DNA of 64,000 bases, taken from NCBI GenBank assembly GCA_963811365.1, contig CAWEQW010000005.1, forward strand, positions 147,167-211,166, given 5' to 3'. Source of the DNA: CAWEQW01 sp963811365. Its GTDB lineage: Bacteria; Actinomycetota; Actinomycetes; Propionibacteriales; Nocardioidaceae. Position numbers and translations under genes: made by a program. Shown one piece after another: positions 51,559 through 60,423 of this stretch; the first letter of the stretch is position 1, and each line of letters begins with the position of its first letter. The notes beneath the pieces were generated by a model. The model was not told the origin of the DNA. It made no database searches and saw only the letters and a program-made list of their open reading frames with translations.

Positions 51559-52206
51559 CGCGAGTCCTCGCAGCGAGCACCCCTCGATTGAGGCGTCCGG
51601 ACATACCGCGACCCGCGCGTCCGCTCAGCCGATGTGCGAGCGTGCCGAAGATGCGATTCGAGACCGGACTGCAGGACTAGGGTCGAAGGATGCAAGCAGA
51701 CGACAACCGCCCGAGCGGAGCCAAGGTCACGAAGGACTACAGCAGCCTTCCGCCAAACGTGCGGCTTGACGAGACCGTCGCCAGTATCGATGCCGAGCCG
51801 GTGCCGGACCCTCAAGCGGGACGGAACGTGGACCAGCACCGAGCCCTGCGCGAGGACTGACCAAGATCCAAGCCGGTCGCCACTAAGCGCGCCCGCACAT
51901 GCCGCGATGAGCGCGGAGCTGACAACAATGACCATGGGAGGTCTTGCCTTCGTTCAGGGGGTAACCTGACTGCCGACGTCCATAAGAGCGTCGGTCCGGC
52001 GCTCGAGGACCGCGTGTTCTCGCCGCCCCGTGCCGAGCGAGCGCTTGCTGCGTCTACTCGCCGGGCCCGTGCCCGTTCAGATCTGCCGCGGGCCTGGCGT
52101 CACGAGCCCGAAGATGGTGAATCCGCCCGCTGTCGACGTCAAACGGTGAGTCTCCTCACCGGTGCGGCCCGGAACAGATCCGGGAGGCGCAGGCGCTGTA
52201 CGAGGC
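51559..52206. other. About 0.65 kb without a supported gene
   Basis: Frames are open in several directions, but none shows a family pattern or a convincing start. The last 60 bases hold the upstream region of the ene-reductase gene. I see no repeats or RNA-like structures that I can defend. Confidence 0.4.
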
Positions 52207-53277
52207 ATGGCTGATCTCTTCGACTCCCTGAATGTTGGCGCGTGGACGCTGCCGAACCGGCTCGTGATGGCGCCGCTGACCCGCAACCGTGCCGATGGCA
52301 CGGTGCCTGGCGACCTCGCGGTGGAGTACTACTCCCAGCGCGCCTCGGCAGGCCTGATCATCACCGAGGGCAGCCAGCCCACCGCCGAGGGACAGGGCTA
52401 CCTGAACACCCCCGGCTTCCACTCCGAGGAGCAGCTCGCCGGGTGGCGCCGGGTGGCCGACGGCGTGCACTCGAACGGCGGCCGGATCGTCGCGCAGCTG
52501 ATGCACGTCGGTCGCATCTCCCACCCCGACAACACCGGTGGTGGGGAGATCATCGCGCCGAGCCCGGTGGCCGCCCCGAACGAGATGTTCACCGCCGACG
52601 GGATGAAGCCGTTCCCGACTCCGCGAGAGATCACCGTCGAGGAGATGCCCTCGATCGTCGAGGGCTACGTGCAGGCCGCCCGCAACGCGGTCGAGGCCGG
52701 CCTCGATGGCGTCGAGGTGCACGGCGCCAACGGCTATCTCATCCACCAGTTCCTAGCGCCTGGCTCCAACCACCGCACTGACGAGTACGGCGACTCGCCC
52801 GAGAACCGGGTCCGCTTCGCCCTCGAGGTCACCCGTGCGGTGGCCGACGCGATCGGCGCCGAACGCGTCGGCATCCGCATCTCGCCCGCCCACAACATTC
52901 AGGGCGCCACCGAGGAGGACCCGTCCGACGTCGCCGCTACCTACCGGCTCCTGGTCGAAGGCCTCGCGCCGCTCGGACTGGCTTACCTGAGCGTCCTCGC
53001 CGACCCGAAGCAGGACCTGATCCAGAACCTGCGCCGCTCCTTCGGCGGCGTGGTCATCGCCAACGACGGCTTTGGCGAGATCACCACTCGCGAGTCGGCG
53101 CAGGAGATCCTCGACAAGGACCTCGCCGACGCGGTCGCCGTCGGTCGGCTCTTCCTGGCCAACCCGGACCTGCCCGCTCGGTGGCAGACCGGCGCCGAGC
53201 TCAACGAGCCGGACCCCGACACCTTCTACGGCGGTCGCGCCGAGGGCTACACGGACTACCCGTTTCTCGACGACTGA
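52207..53277 (+). CDS. Old yellow enzyme-type ene-reductase (NADH:flavin oxidoreductase)
   Basis: The 356-residue flavoenzyme begins with the OYE start ADLFDSLNVGAWTLPNRLVM and contains EGSQPTAEGQGYLNTPG, AQLMHVGRISHP, the substrate-binding His172 and Asn175 (EVHGANGYLIHQFL) with Tyr177, and NRVRFALEVTRAV. It reduces activated C=C bonds (enones, nitro compounds) with NAD(P)H and FMN. ATG 52207 follows CGAGG closely; the frame extends to 52162 without homology. It is a single gene. Confidence 0.93.
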   Translation: MADLFDSLNVGAWTLPNRLVMAPLTRNRADGTVPGDLAVEYYSQRASAGLIITEGSQPTAEGQGYLNTPGFHSEEQLAGWRRVADGVHSNGGRIVAQLMHVGRISHPDNTGGGEIIAPSPVAAPNEMFTADGMKPFPTPREITVEEMPSIVEGYVQAARNAVEAGLDGVEVHGANGYLIHQFLAPGSNHRTDEYGDSPENRVRFALEVTRAVADAIGAERVGIRISPAHNIQGATEEDPSDVAATYRLLVEGLAPLGLAYLSVLADPKQDLIQNLRRSFGGVVIANDGFGEITTRESAQEILDKDLADAVAVGRLFLANPDLPARWQTGAELNEPDPDTFYGGRAEGYTDYPFLDD

Positions 53278-53564
53278 CCAAGCCGGTCGCCCGACCGCGC
53301 GGCGCCGCGAGCTCACGCAACGGGGGCCCCAGGACGACTGGGCGAGGCCGACGACGGAAGCACTGCACACGCAGGAGGCGGCGCCCTTCGAAGAGGGCCG
53401 CCTGGGGCTTCGCGCAGTCCAGCGCGCAATGACGCCCGACCCCAATGACCCGGACCAACGGACGGCAGCCCGTCGCGCGCTCCACGTCCTGTCCCGTTGC
53501 GTCGCTATGGTCCCCCCATGAAGATCACGCGGGTTGGGCCAGCGGATTGGGAGTGTTTCCGGAC

Positions 53565-53569
53565 AGTGC
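53565..53569. repeat. Target site duplication AGTGC (left copy; right copy 56276-56280)
   Basis: AGTGC lies directly before the left end of the insertion and again directly after its right end. Five bases is a normal duplication for IS21 elements. Perfect identity suggests a fairly recent insertion. Confidence 0.9.
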
Positions 53570-53594
53570 TGTCCGCGTACAACCTCACGTGTCG
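53570..53594 (+). repeat. Left terminal inverted repeat of the IS21 element
   Basis: The end starts TGT and pairs with 56251-56275; mismatches fall at positions 5, 12 and 20 of 25. A second internal copy of the core GTACGACCTGACGTGT begins at about 53602. Confidence 0.85.
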
Positions 53595-53714
53595 TTCTCC
53601 GTACGACCTGACGTGTAGGTCGGTCTCGGCGAGTTGAGTCCCTTCTCGCCCTGAGTGGGGTCACCCTTCGGTTCGTCCACCGCCAAGTAGACGCAACCGA
53701 AGGGTGACCTGCTC

Positions 53715-55139
53715 ATGATCCTGGATACGGAGTCCTGGATGAACGTTCGTCGTTTCCGCGCCCTGCATGCCGCGGGCGCTACCTATGCCGAGATCGCCCG
53801 CGAGTGCGGGTGTGACTGGCGCACCGTGAGGAAGTACCTGGCCGAGGACGCGCCCTCGGTCCCGCCGGCCAGCCCGTCGCGGGCCGGCACCCAACCGAAG
53901 GTGATCGCCCCGTTCGAGGGTGTGATCGAGGCGTCGCTGCGCGCCGACATCACGCTCAAGGCGAGCGTGGTCCATGAGCGGCTGGTCGCCGAGCACGGCT
54001 TCACCGGCAACTACCAGCGCACCAAGATGTTCATCGCCGAGGCTCGTCCGCGGATCGCGGTGGAGCTGGCTGAGGCCGATGAGAATCCGCTGCGTGGGTT
54101 GCATCGTCGGTTCGAGGTCGTCCCCGGCGCCCAGGCCCAGGTCGACTGGGGCGAGGAGGGCGACCTCCTCGGCCACGTCGGCATCATATCCGTCTATTCG
54201 TTCCACATGACGCTGTCGCACTCGCGTGACCCGTTCACCTGTTTCACCACGAGCATGGACCTGGCCACGTTCTGGGACTGCCACCGGCGCGCGTTCGCCC
54301 ACTTCGGTGGGGTGCCCGGCACGATCGTCTATGACCGCACCAAGACCGTGGTGAGGAAGCACGTCGCCCCCGGCGTCGCGGTCCCGTTGCATCCCGAGGC
54401 GGTCGCGTTCGCCGAGCACTACGGGTTCACCCTCGACGTGCTGGCGGCTTACCGGCCCACTGGCAAGGGCCGGGTCGAACGCCAGGTCCTGATCGTGCGT
54501 GACCACGTGATCGCCGGACGCATGTTCGACTCGATCGCTGAGCTCGACGGCGCCTTCGCGGCATGGTTGCCGATCCGTAGGGCTCAGATCCACCGCACCC
54601 ACGGCCAAGTCATCGGCGTCCGCGCCGAGTCTGACCGGGCTGCGCTGCTGCCGCTCCCGGAGCAGCCGTATCTGGTCACCGACAAGCACCTACGCCGGGT
54701 TGGGAAGGACTGCCTGGTCTCCTTTGAGGCCAGCTTCTACTCCGTGCCCGCCCGGCAGATCCGAGCCGGGCAACGTGTCCAGCTCCAAGTCGACGGGGAA
54801 GTCGTCACGATCCGTGCTCTCGGCCCCGACGGGGCCGGCTGGCTCGCCACGCATCCCAGAGCGCGCGAGCGCGGCAGCTGGGTCGTCGACCCCGCGCACT
54901 GGGACGGGTTGCCCGACGGCCACACCCGCGCCGTCGACATCACCCAGCCCACCCGACCGACGCCCTCACCGTCACCGGGTGTCGGGCTCGAGCCGCTGTC
55001 CTCGCTGCTGGCTCGGCGCCATGCCGACATCGAGGTCGCCGCCCGTCCGCTGACCGACTACGAGACCTCCACCCACACCACCGTTCACGCCGCACCGAAC
55101 GCGGCACCGAACGCCGCACCGAATGGAGCCCACCGATGA
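53715..55139 (+). CDS. istA: IS21 transposase IstA
   Basis: The 474-residue protein starts with a helix-turn-helix (GATYAEIARECGCDWRTVRK), then a DDE integrase core with Asp144 (AQVDWGEEGD), Asp207 (IVYDRTKT) and Glu255 (GKGRVERQV), and a C-terminal beta-barrel part (VSFEASFYSVPARQIRAGQR). All catalytic residues are present. Its end is a short repeat of A-A-P-N. The stop overlaps the ATG of the accessory gene (ATGA). Confidence 0.95.
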   Translation: MILDTESWMNVRRFRALHAAGATYAEIARECGCDWRTVRKYLAEDAPSVPPASPSRAGTQPKVIAPFEGVIEASLRADITLKASVVHERLVAEHGFTGNYQRTKMFIAEARPRIAVELAEADENPLRGLHRRFEVVPGAQAQVDWGEEGDLLGHVGIISVYSFHMTLSHSRDPFTCFTTSMDLATFWDCHRRAFAHFGGVPGTIVYDRTKTVVRKHVAPGVAVPLHPEAVAFAEHYGFTLDVLAAYRPTGKGRVERQVLIVRDHVIAGRMFDSIAELDGAFAAWLPIRRAQIHRTHGQVIGVRAESDRAALLPLPEQPYLVTDKHLRRVGKDCLVSFEASFYSVPARQIRAGQRVQLQVDGEVVTIRALGPDGAGWLATHPRARERGSWVVDPAHWDGLPDGHTRAVDITQPTRPTPSPSPGVGLEPLSSLLARRHADIEVAARPLTDYETSTHTTVHAAPNAAPNAAPNGAHR

Positions 55140-55444
55140 ACACCCCCAGCAACCTCACCTCCATTCCGGGACGCGACACCGTTGCTGTCACGGCCCACAC
55201 GGTGGCCAGCCTGGCTGAGCTGCTCGCGATGTGCGAGGAGTTCCTGCGCACCGCAGGCCCGCTCGTGCACGCCGAACTGCGGGCCTACCTGAACCGGCAG
55301 GCGCCGCCGGCGGACCCGTCGTGGTTCATCGACATGCTCGGCTTCAACAGCGTCCACCTCGGCCACCTGCTGCCCGCCGCCACCGCGCCGCCCAGCGAGG
55401 ACTGGCAGCGCCCCGACGGCCAGGACCAGGGGGCGTGGGCGTGA
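55136..55444 (+). CDS. 102-residue accessory protein between istA and istB
   Basis: The protein reads VASLAELLAMCEEFLRTAGP, LVHAELRAYLNRQAPPADPS and WFIDMLGFNSVHLGHLLPAA: helical, soluble, without catalytic motifs. It is coupled on both sides (ATGA with istA, GTGA with istB), so it is made in step with the transposition proteins. Most IS21 elements have only two genes; this third one could be a regulator or an IstA-IstB adaptor. Function unknown. Confidence 0.8.
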   Translation: MNTPSNLTSIPGRDTVAVTAHTVASLAELLAMCEEFLRTAGPLVHAELRAYLNRQAPPADPSWFIDMLGFNSVHLGHLLPAATAPPSEDWQRPDGQDQGAWA

Positions 55445-56211
55445 GCAGCCTGACCACCGACCGGATCCGTGACCACGCCACCCGGCTCGGCCTGACCCAC
55501 CTGACCGACGTGATCACCCAGCTCGTCGAACGTGCCGAGGCCGGCCAGATGGGCTACCTCGACTTCGTCGACCTGCTCCTCGAAGAGGAGCTGGGCCTGC
55601 GAGAGGGACGCCGGTTCCGCAACGCCCTGAAGCTCTCAGGCCTGCCCCACCACAAGACCCTCGACGAGTTCGACTTCGCCTTCCAACCCGACCTCGACGC
55701 CCGCAAGGTCCGCGACCTGGCCACCCTGGAGTTCGTGAAGACCAAGTCGAACGTCGCCCTGCTCGGCCCGCCCGGAGTCGGGAAGACCATGATCGCCGTC
55801 GCCCTCGCAGTCGCGGCCTGCCAAGCCGGGTTCTCCATCTACTTCACCACCCTGGATGACATGGTCCGCAAACTCCGGACAGCCGAGGCCACCGGCAGGT
55901 TCAACCGACAACTCGCCGCGTTCCTACGCCCATCGGTCCTTGTCGTTGACGAAGTTGGCTACCTCCCGCTGGACCGAGCCGAGGCCAACATGGTCTTCCA
56001 GCTCGTGTCGCGTCGCTACGAACGCGGCTCGATGATCATCACCTCGAACAAGTCCTTCGCCGAATGGGGTGGCGTCCTGGGCGACGACGTCCTGGCCACC
56101 GCGATCCTCGACCGGCTCCTGCACCACTGCGACGTCTTGTCCATCAACGGCCCGTCCTACCGGCTCAAAGACCGCATCAACCTCGTCGCCGGAGGTGACC
56201 CCATGCCATGA
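55441..56211 (+). CDS. istB: IS21 helper ATPase IstB
   Basis: The 256-residue AAA+ ATPase has Walker A LLGPPGVGKT (about 107-116), Walker B VLVVDEVGYLP (Asp170, Glu171), sensor TSNKSF and a DnaC-like arrangement with an N-terminal helical part (GYLDFVDLLLEEELG). It assists IstA by selecting target DNA. GTG 55441 overlaps the previous stop. Its own TGA overlaps an ATG (56208) that opens a chimeric frame into the disrupted GNAT gene. Confidence 0.95.
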   Translation: MSSLTTDRIRDHATRLGLTHLTDVITQLVERAEAGQMGYLDFVDLLLEEELGLREGRRFRNALKLSGLPHHKTLDEFDFAFQPDLDARKVRDLATLEFVKTKSNVALLGPPGVGKTMIAVALAVAACQAGFSIYFTTLDDMVRKLRTAEATGRFNRQLAAFLRPSVLVVDEVGYLPLDRAEANMVFQLVSRRYERGSMIITSNKSFAEWGGVLGDDVLATAILDRLLHHCDVLSINGPSYRLKDRINLVAGGDPMP

Positions 56212-56696
56212 TCACCGTGCCGAGACCGACACGTCAGGTCGTACCCCGACCGACATGTGAGGTCGTACGCCGACAAGTGCGGCTGGCCTCCCTTTCCGAC
56301 TCTCCAGCGGCCTTTGGTTCGAGATATGCCGACTGGGTTGATGCCCCCGCCGAGCGCTGGCAGTCCCGGCTCACTCAGGTGCCGCTGACCCTCTTGGCGC
56401 ATGCAGCGACAGAGGTCGTCGGTGTCGCCAGCGGACAGCCCGTCGATGAGGACTGGGTTGAACTGATCTCCATGTGGGTGGCTCCAGCAGCGCGAGGTAC
56501 AGGAGTCGCCCATCAACTGATCGACGCGGTGACGCGCTGGGCCGCTGAGCAAGACCGCAGGACCTACCTCATGGTTCGCAGCGACAACCTCCGCGCGCGG
56601 CGGTCGTACGAACGCGCTGGGTTCGTCGATACCGGAATCCCCGAGGGATGGCCGGTCGACGAGCCTCCGGAGCATCGGATGGAACTGCATCCCTAA
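56208..56696 (+). CDS. Chimeric GNAT frame started inside the IS21 right end
   Basis: ATG 56208 overlaps the istB stop (ATGA). The first 22 codons are IS sequence (MITVPRPTRQVVPRPTCEVV), and the frame then runs into the GNAT gene, giving a 162-residue protein that lacks only the first 17 native residues but keeps the acetyl-CoA loop (ARGTGVAHQLIDAV). It may be expressed by coupling with istB. Whether it folds is uncertain, because the first beta strand is replaced. Confidence 0.4.
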   Translation: MITVPRPTRQVVPRPTCEVVRRQVRLASLSDSPAAFGSRYADWVDAPAERWQSRLTQVPLTLLAHAATEVVGVASGQPVDEDWVELISMWVAPAARGTGVAHQLIDAVTRWAAEQDRRTYLMVRSDNLRARRSYERAGFVDTGIPEGWPVDEPPEHRMELHP

Positions 56697-57057
56697 CGCC
56701 GCTGCCAGCGCTGGCTTACACCGCCCGATCTGCGGGATCTTCGCCGACGTAGCCCACTTCGACAGCCGCGATGACGGCATCCGGATCTGCCGCGGACAGT
56801 GGAAGCGCCACCATGCCGTAGGGCGGATTCCTAGAGGCGAGAGAGCCACGGGCCCGGGTGAGCGATGGTCCAGTCGGTGACGGCATCCTGGGCGAAGTGC
56901 CGGCACGAAGGCTCGAGGACAGCCCCAGGTGCTGCCGGTCGCTCTCATTATGCTCGATAGCGGCGTCCTTGGTGAGGTCGGTTGTGAGGCCCGCGCCCAT
57001 CGGTGGCCACCGCGATGTCGCGGTGGCCACCCGGGCGGCCTAGTGTCCGCACAGTGA
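56697..57057. other. Region between the GNAT gene and the repeat array
   Basis: On the minus strand a short frame reads PPYGMVALPLSAADPDAVIA, then AVEVGYVGEDPADRAV, coding-like but without a recognised family or clear ends. Around 57040-57058 the SGNH gene's repeat region breaks off into unrelated sequence, so this is probably a rearrangement scar. Confidence 0.35.
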
Positions 57058-57800
57058 GGAGCTGGAAGTCGCGGGTGCCACCCGCCACCTCGGTCACCCA
57101 CGGCGCGGTGAGCGCGCCCTGCTTGACCGAGAACTGACCCGCGGTGTTGACCACACCGATGCGATCCCCGTCGAGCTGGAAGTCGCGGGAGCCACCCGCC
57201 ACCTCGGTCACCCACGGCGCGGTGAGCGCGCCCTGCTTGACCGAGAACTGACCCGCGGTGTTCACCACACCGATGCGATCCCCGTCGAGCTGGAAGTCGC
57301 GGGAGCCACCCGCCACCTCGGTCACCCACGGCGCGGTGAGCGCGCCCTGCTTGACCGAGAACTGACCCGCGGTGTTCACCACACCGATGCGATCCCCGTC
57401 GAGCTGGAAGTCGCGGGAGCCACCCGCCACCTCGGTCACCCACGGCGCGGTGAGCGCGCCCTGCTTGACCGAGACCCGCGGTGTTCACCACACCGATGCG
57501 ATCCCCGTCGAGCTGGAAGTCGCGGGAGCCACCCGCCACCTCGGTCACCCACGGCGCGGTGAGCGCGCCCTGCTTGACCGAGAACTGACCCGCGGTGTTC
57601 ACCACACCGATGCGATCCCCGTCGAGCTGGAAGTCGCGGGAGCCACCCGCCACCTCGGTCACCCACGGCGCGGTGAGCGCGCCCTGCTTGACCGAGAACT
57701 GACCCGCGGTGTTCACCACACCGATGCGATCCCCGTCGAGCTGGAAGTCGCGGGAGCCACCCGCCACCTCGGTCACCCACGGCGCGGTGAGCGCGCCCTC
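57058..57800 (-). repeat. Tandem array of 114-bp repeats (38-residue units)
   Basis: At least six nearly identical 114-base units follow each other, marked by GCGGTG at 57255, 57369, 57478, 57592 and 57706; the spacing is 114 except once 109. Each encodes TEVAGGSRDFQLDGDRIGVV then NTAGQFSVKQGALTAPWV. The 109-base unit lacks five bases (AACTG-type loss), which shifts the frame. Such near-identity implies recent amplification or gene conversion. Diverged units continue to about 57960. Confidence 0.92.
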
Positions 57801-59347
57801 CTTGACCACAAGCTTGCCGTTGGTGTCCAACGCCGCGATGCGATCGCCCTCGATCTGGAAGCTCGTCACACCTCCATCAAGCTCCGTGAACCACGGGGCA
57901 GCGGGACCACCTTCCTTTACAGAGAGTTTCCCGGTCGAGTCGAGCACCGCGATGCGCTTCTCTGGCTCATCACCGAACCCTGGTTGGATGGCCGCCACTA
58001 CAAGATCCCTCATCACCAGCTGGCCCTGGCGATTGGCGTGCCAGCTGCCGAACTTGTCACCTTGTGTGATTTTGGAGTCGAGGACGGTGTTGATGAGCCG
58101 CCCGGTCAGATGGCAGACGCCATGTCCCTGGAAGGCCTGCTGGATTCTGACGTAGTGCCAGCCGTAAGCGGACGCTGCATCGCGCACGTATTGCTGCAGC
58201 GGATCTTCGACCTGTCCGGCAGCCCAGACCCGCAGAAACTGCTGCGCAAGTGGTTCGCCGTCGCAACTCAGCGGCTGCGGCGAGAGTGAGTCGATCGGGT
58301 CCCAGTAGCCACTGAGGAAGATCCGATCCGCTGGAACCTGTGGTGACAGAACACTCCTTAGGCCGCGAGCCAGCAGCTGGAAGTGTGCTGGGACCGTGTC
58401 GACCGCGTTCTTAGTCTTGGTGCCGTTCTTGCGAATGCACGCCTTCTGCGCGATCCCGGTCGGGTCCACCAGCCCATCGGGCAGGCACCAGCCGAGCACA
58501 GTGGACCAGTGCGTGTCGTTGGCTCCGATTGTCATCAGCAACCTGTCGACCGACAGACCACTCTGGGCCTGCAGCGCCTGAAGGCGGTTCAACTGCGGCG
58601 GCAGGTGGACGTGGCCGTAGGTGCCACGATACGGATCGAGCAGGCCGCCGAAGTACGACGAGTCTGAGTGCTTCTTGTCCCACCACGGCCGAGAGTCTGC
58701 CGACGTTATCGAAGCGCCCGCGCAGGTCAGGTCCCACAGGTGAACGGTCGTGCTCGGCAGTGACTGCTGCAGTTGCAGGCTGGCCTGCGCCGCCGCTGCC
58801 CACCCCGACCGACCGCAGTACCCCGCGAGCCACGTCGGCCCATCCGCGGGTGCTCCTTCGCCCGACGCCGCGGAGTCGCCCAGGGAGGCGATTACGCGGT
58901 CGCGGTACTCGATGGACTGGGTGAGTTGTCGCGGTCGTTCCGTCGTTGGCGGTGACCGTCAGCGTGACCGATGTCTGCGCGAACTCCTCGCTCAGCGGTC
59001 GCTTCCAGGTCGCGCGGCAGGCCGTCGTCGACACCGGGGGGTCGCCGTTGGCGAAGGTCCATCGGTATGTCCGGATCCCGGCGGCCGCGCTCGTGGCGCA
59101 GGCATCAAGCGTGACCGGACTTCGGGGCGACTCGTTCGCGTTGTCGTAGTCGATCTCCTGCACCGCGCCACCTGCGTCGGCCGTCAGACCCGGTCAGGGA
59201 CCAGCTGAAAGCCACTGTCGGGCCAGCAGCCGCAGCGGTTTGCTCAAGCGCGAGCACGGAAGCCGCGACAACCGCCGCGCTTCCCACTGCCGCCAGCCAA
59301 CGCCTGCCGTGACCCGCCCCGTCAAGCTGCTTCTCTTCGATCTCCAT
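57058..59347 (-). pseudogene. Secreted SGNH/GDSL hydrolase with PKD-like and propeller-like repeats, decayed
   Basis: Start ATG 59347 follows AGGAGGG and encodes a signal peptide (WLAAVGSAAVVAASVLAL). A first shift near 59190 leads to a PKD-like domain (ANESPRSPVTLDACATSAAA, TVTANDGTT); a second near 58930 leads to the SGNH domain with VIASLGDSAASGEGAP, LWDLTCAGASI and LLMTIGANDTHWS. The C-terminal 38-residue repeats contain a third shift (5-base loss at about 57475) and are cut off at 57058. Three shifts plus truncation mean the gene is probably dead, though it kept its regulated promoter. Confidence 0.82.
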
Positions 59348-59358
59348 AAACCCTCCTA

Positions 59359-59426
59359 GTGCGTAGTACGTGCTATGTACTTTGGATTCGATACCTCCGC
59401 TTGTCAAGAGGTGCGTAGTACGTACT
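59359..59426. promoter_or_regulatory. Paired operators between the SGNH and TetR genes
   Basis: The 13-mer GTGCGTAGTACGT occurs at 59359-59371 and again at 59411-59423, 52 bases apart (five helical turns). Each copy contains a palindromic core: AGTACGTACT, perfect, at 59417-59426, and AGTACGTGCT at 59365-59374. One copy abuts the SGNH ribosome site and the other precedes the TetR -10 box, so one regulator can silence both genes. A TTGACA for the minus strand is at 59402-59407. Confidence 0.75.
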
Positions 59427-59444
59427 CTGAACAACGCGACCTGT

Positions 59445-59450
59445 TACTGT
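59445..59450 (+). promoter_or_regulatory. Leaderless-type -10 box (TACTGT)
   Basis: TACTGT is followed by CTCCGC and GTG 59457 of the TetR gene, a six-base gap with no ribosome site. The operator at 59417 lies just upstream, where it would block polymerase. Confidence 0.6.
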
Positions 59451-59456
59451 CTCCGC

Positions 59457-60206
59457 GTGAGACGACAAGTAGCGCGGAACGCACACGCGGAGGCCTCAGC
59501 CCTTACTAGGAAGGAACTCCTGGACGCCGGCGTCGCGCTGTTGACCTCGCTGCCCGCCTCGGCGACGTTCGGTCATCTCACGGCCAACCGGGTCGCGACC
59601 GCGGCCGGACGGACAACGGGCGCCTTCTTCCATCAGTGGGAGAGCACCGACGCCTACCTTCGAGACCTTGCGAGCTACGTGCTGCGTCCGGAGATGTCTG
59701 TCAATCTGAAGGAGACAACCGACACCTTGCTCGCGTTGATCGCGGAGGGGTCGACCTTCATCGAGGCCCTCACCGCGGCCGGGCGCGACGTACCTCATCG
59801 GACCGCGCAAGACCCTCAGACAGTCGTAGAACTGCTGCTGTGGAACCGCGCGCTCCACGACCTCGAGTTCCAGGGCCTGGTCCGCACCCTCTATTCACAC
59901 CTTGATGAAGGATCAGCCGACACATACGAGGGGCTGATGGCCTTACTCGGGCGCGAACCCCGGCCACCCTTCACCACGCAATCCATCGGCGCCATCATCA
60001 CCAGTGTGAGCCAAGGCCTCGCCATGCGCGCCTCCCTGACGCCCGGCCTCTATCCCGATGACACCTTCGGCTGGATGATCCTGACTCTCATCCCGCTCCT
60101 CACTCGACCAGTCGGTGACCCCCAAGACGCCGCGGAGTTCGTCGACCAACTCCCACTCGAACTCGACCACGAGAACGAGACAACAGACGAACAGAAAGGG
60201 CCTTGA
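59457..60206 (+). CDS. TetR family transcriptional regulator
   Basis: The 249-residue protein starts RRQVARNAHAEASALTRKEL and has a helix-turn-helix FGHLTANRVATAAGRTTGAF followed by FHQWESTDAYL, the TetR recognition pattern, then a long helical C-terminal domain. GTG 59457 is set by the -10 box six bases upstream; the longer frame from 59370 would translate the operator. It is divergent from the decayed SGNH hydrolase gene and shares two matching operators with it, so it likely represses both. Ligand unknown. Confidence 0.82.
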   Translation: MRRQVARNAHAEASALTRKELLDAGVALLTSLPASATFGHLTANRVATAAGRTTGAFFHQWESTDAYLRDLASYVLRPEMSVNLKETTDTLLALIAEGSTFIEALTAAGRDVPHRTAQDPQTVVELLLWNRALHDLEFQGLVRTLYSHLDEGSADTYEGLMALLGREPRPPFTTQSIGAIITSVSQGLAMRASLTPGLYPDDTFGWMILTLIPLLTRPVGDPQDAAEFVDQLPLELDHENETTDEQKGP

Positions 60207-60423
60207 CCGCACTCGCAACGTGCACAGAGCTTTGAGCTACATTGCGGGACTCTCCGGACATCGCCAGCCCGCCTCGCTCCGGCCGTGCCGCGGAGCAATC
60301 TGGTCTCATTTGCCGATGGAGGACAGTTGGAAGCCTGCCCCATTCCGCCGCGACTTCGCACCTGGGCTCGTTCAAGTCCTCAATGCCTTCCTGGACGCTG
60401 GACTCGGGCCCTAACCCGAGCAG

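Larger units (their letters stand above)
53570..56275 (+). mobile_element. Complete IS21-family insertion sequence, 2706 bp
   Basis: The element is bounded by AGTGC duplications and has terminal inverted repeats: the first 25 bases (TGTCCGCGTACAACCTCACG...) match the reverse complement of the last 25 at 22 positions. Inside each end a second related copy (GTACGACCTGACGTGT) follows about 30 bases further in, the multiple terminal repeats typical of IS21. It carries istA, a 102-residue accessory gene and istB, all intact and coupled by ATGA/GTGA overlaps. It should be mobile. Confidence 0.94.
53519..56696 (+). pseudogene. GNAT acetyltransferase gene interrupted by an IS21-family element
   Basis: The gene starts at ATG 53519 (MKITRVGPADWECFRTV) and is cut after 51 bases by the insertion 53570-56275. 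After removing the insertion and one AGTGC copy, the frame joins exactly: ECFRTV-RLASLSDSPAAFG, then WVELISMWVAPAARGTGVAH (acetyl-CoA loop) and NLRARRSYERAGFVDTGIPE, ending at 56694-56696. The restored protein of about 157 residues is a complete GNAT. This proves both the insertion and its exact borders. Confidence 0.92.

Noticed and set aside
57058..57800. Repeat array as a possible CRISPR
   Set aside because: Units are contiguous 114-base coding repeats without unique spacers and encode a regular protein repeat.
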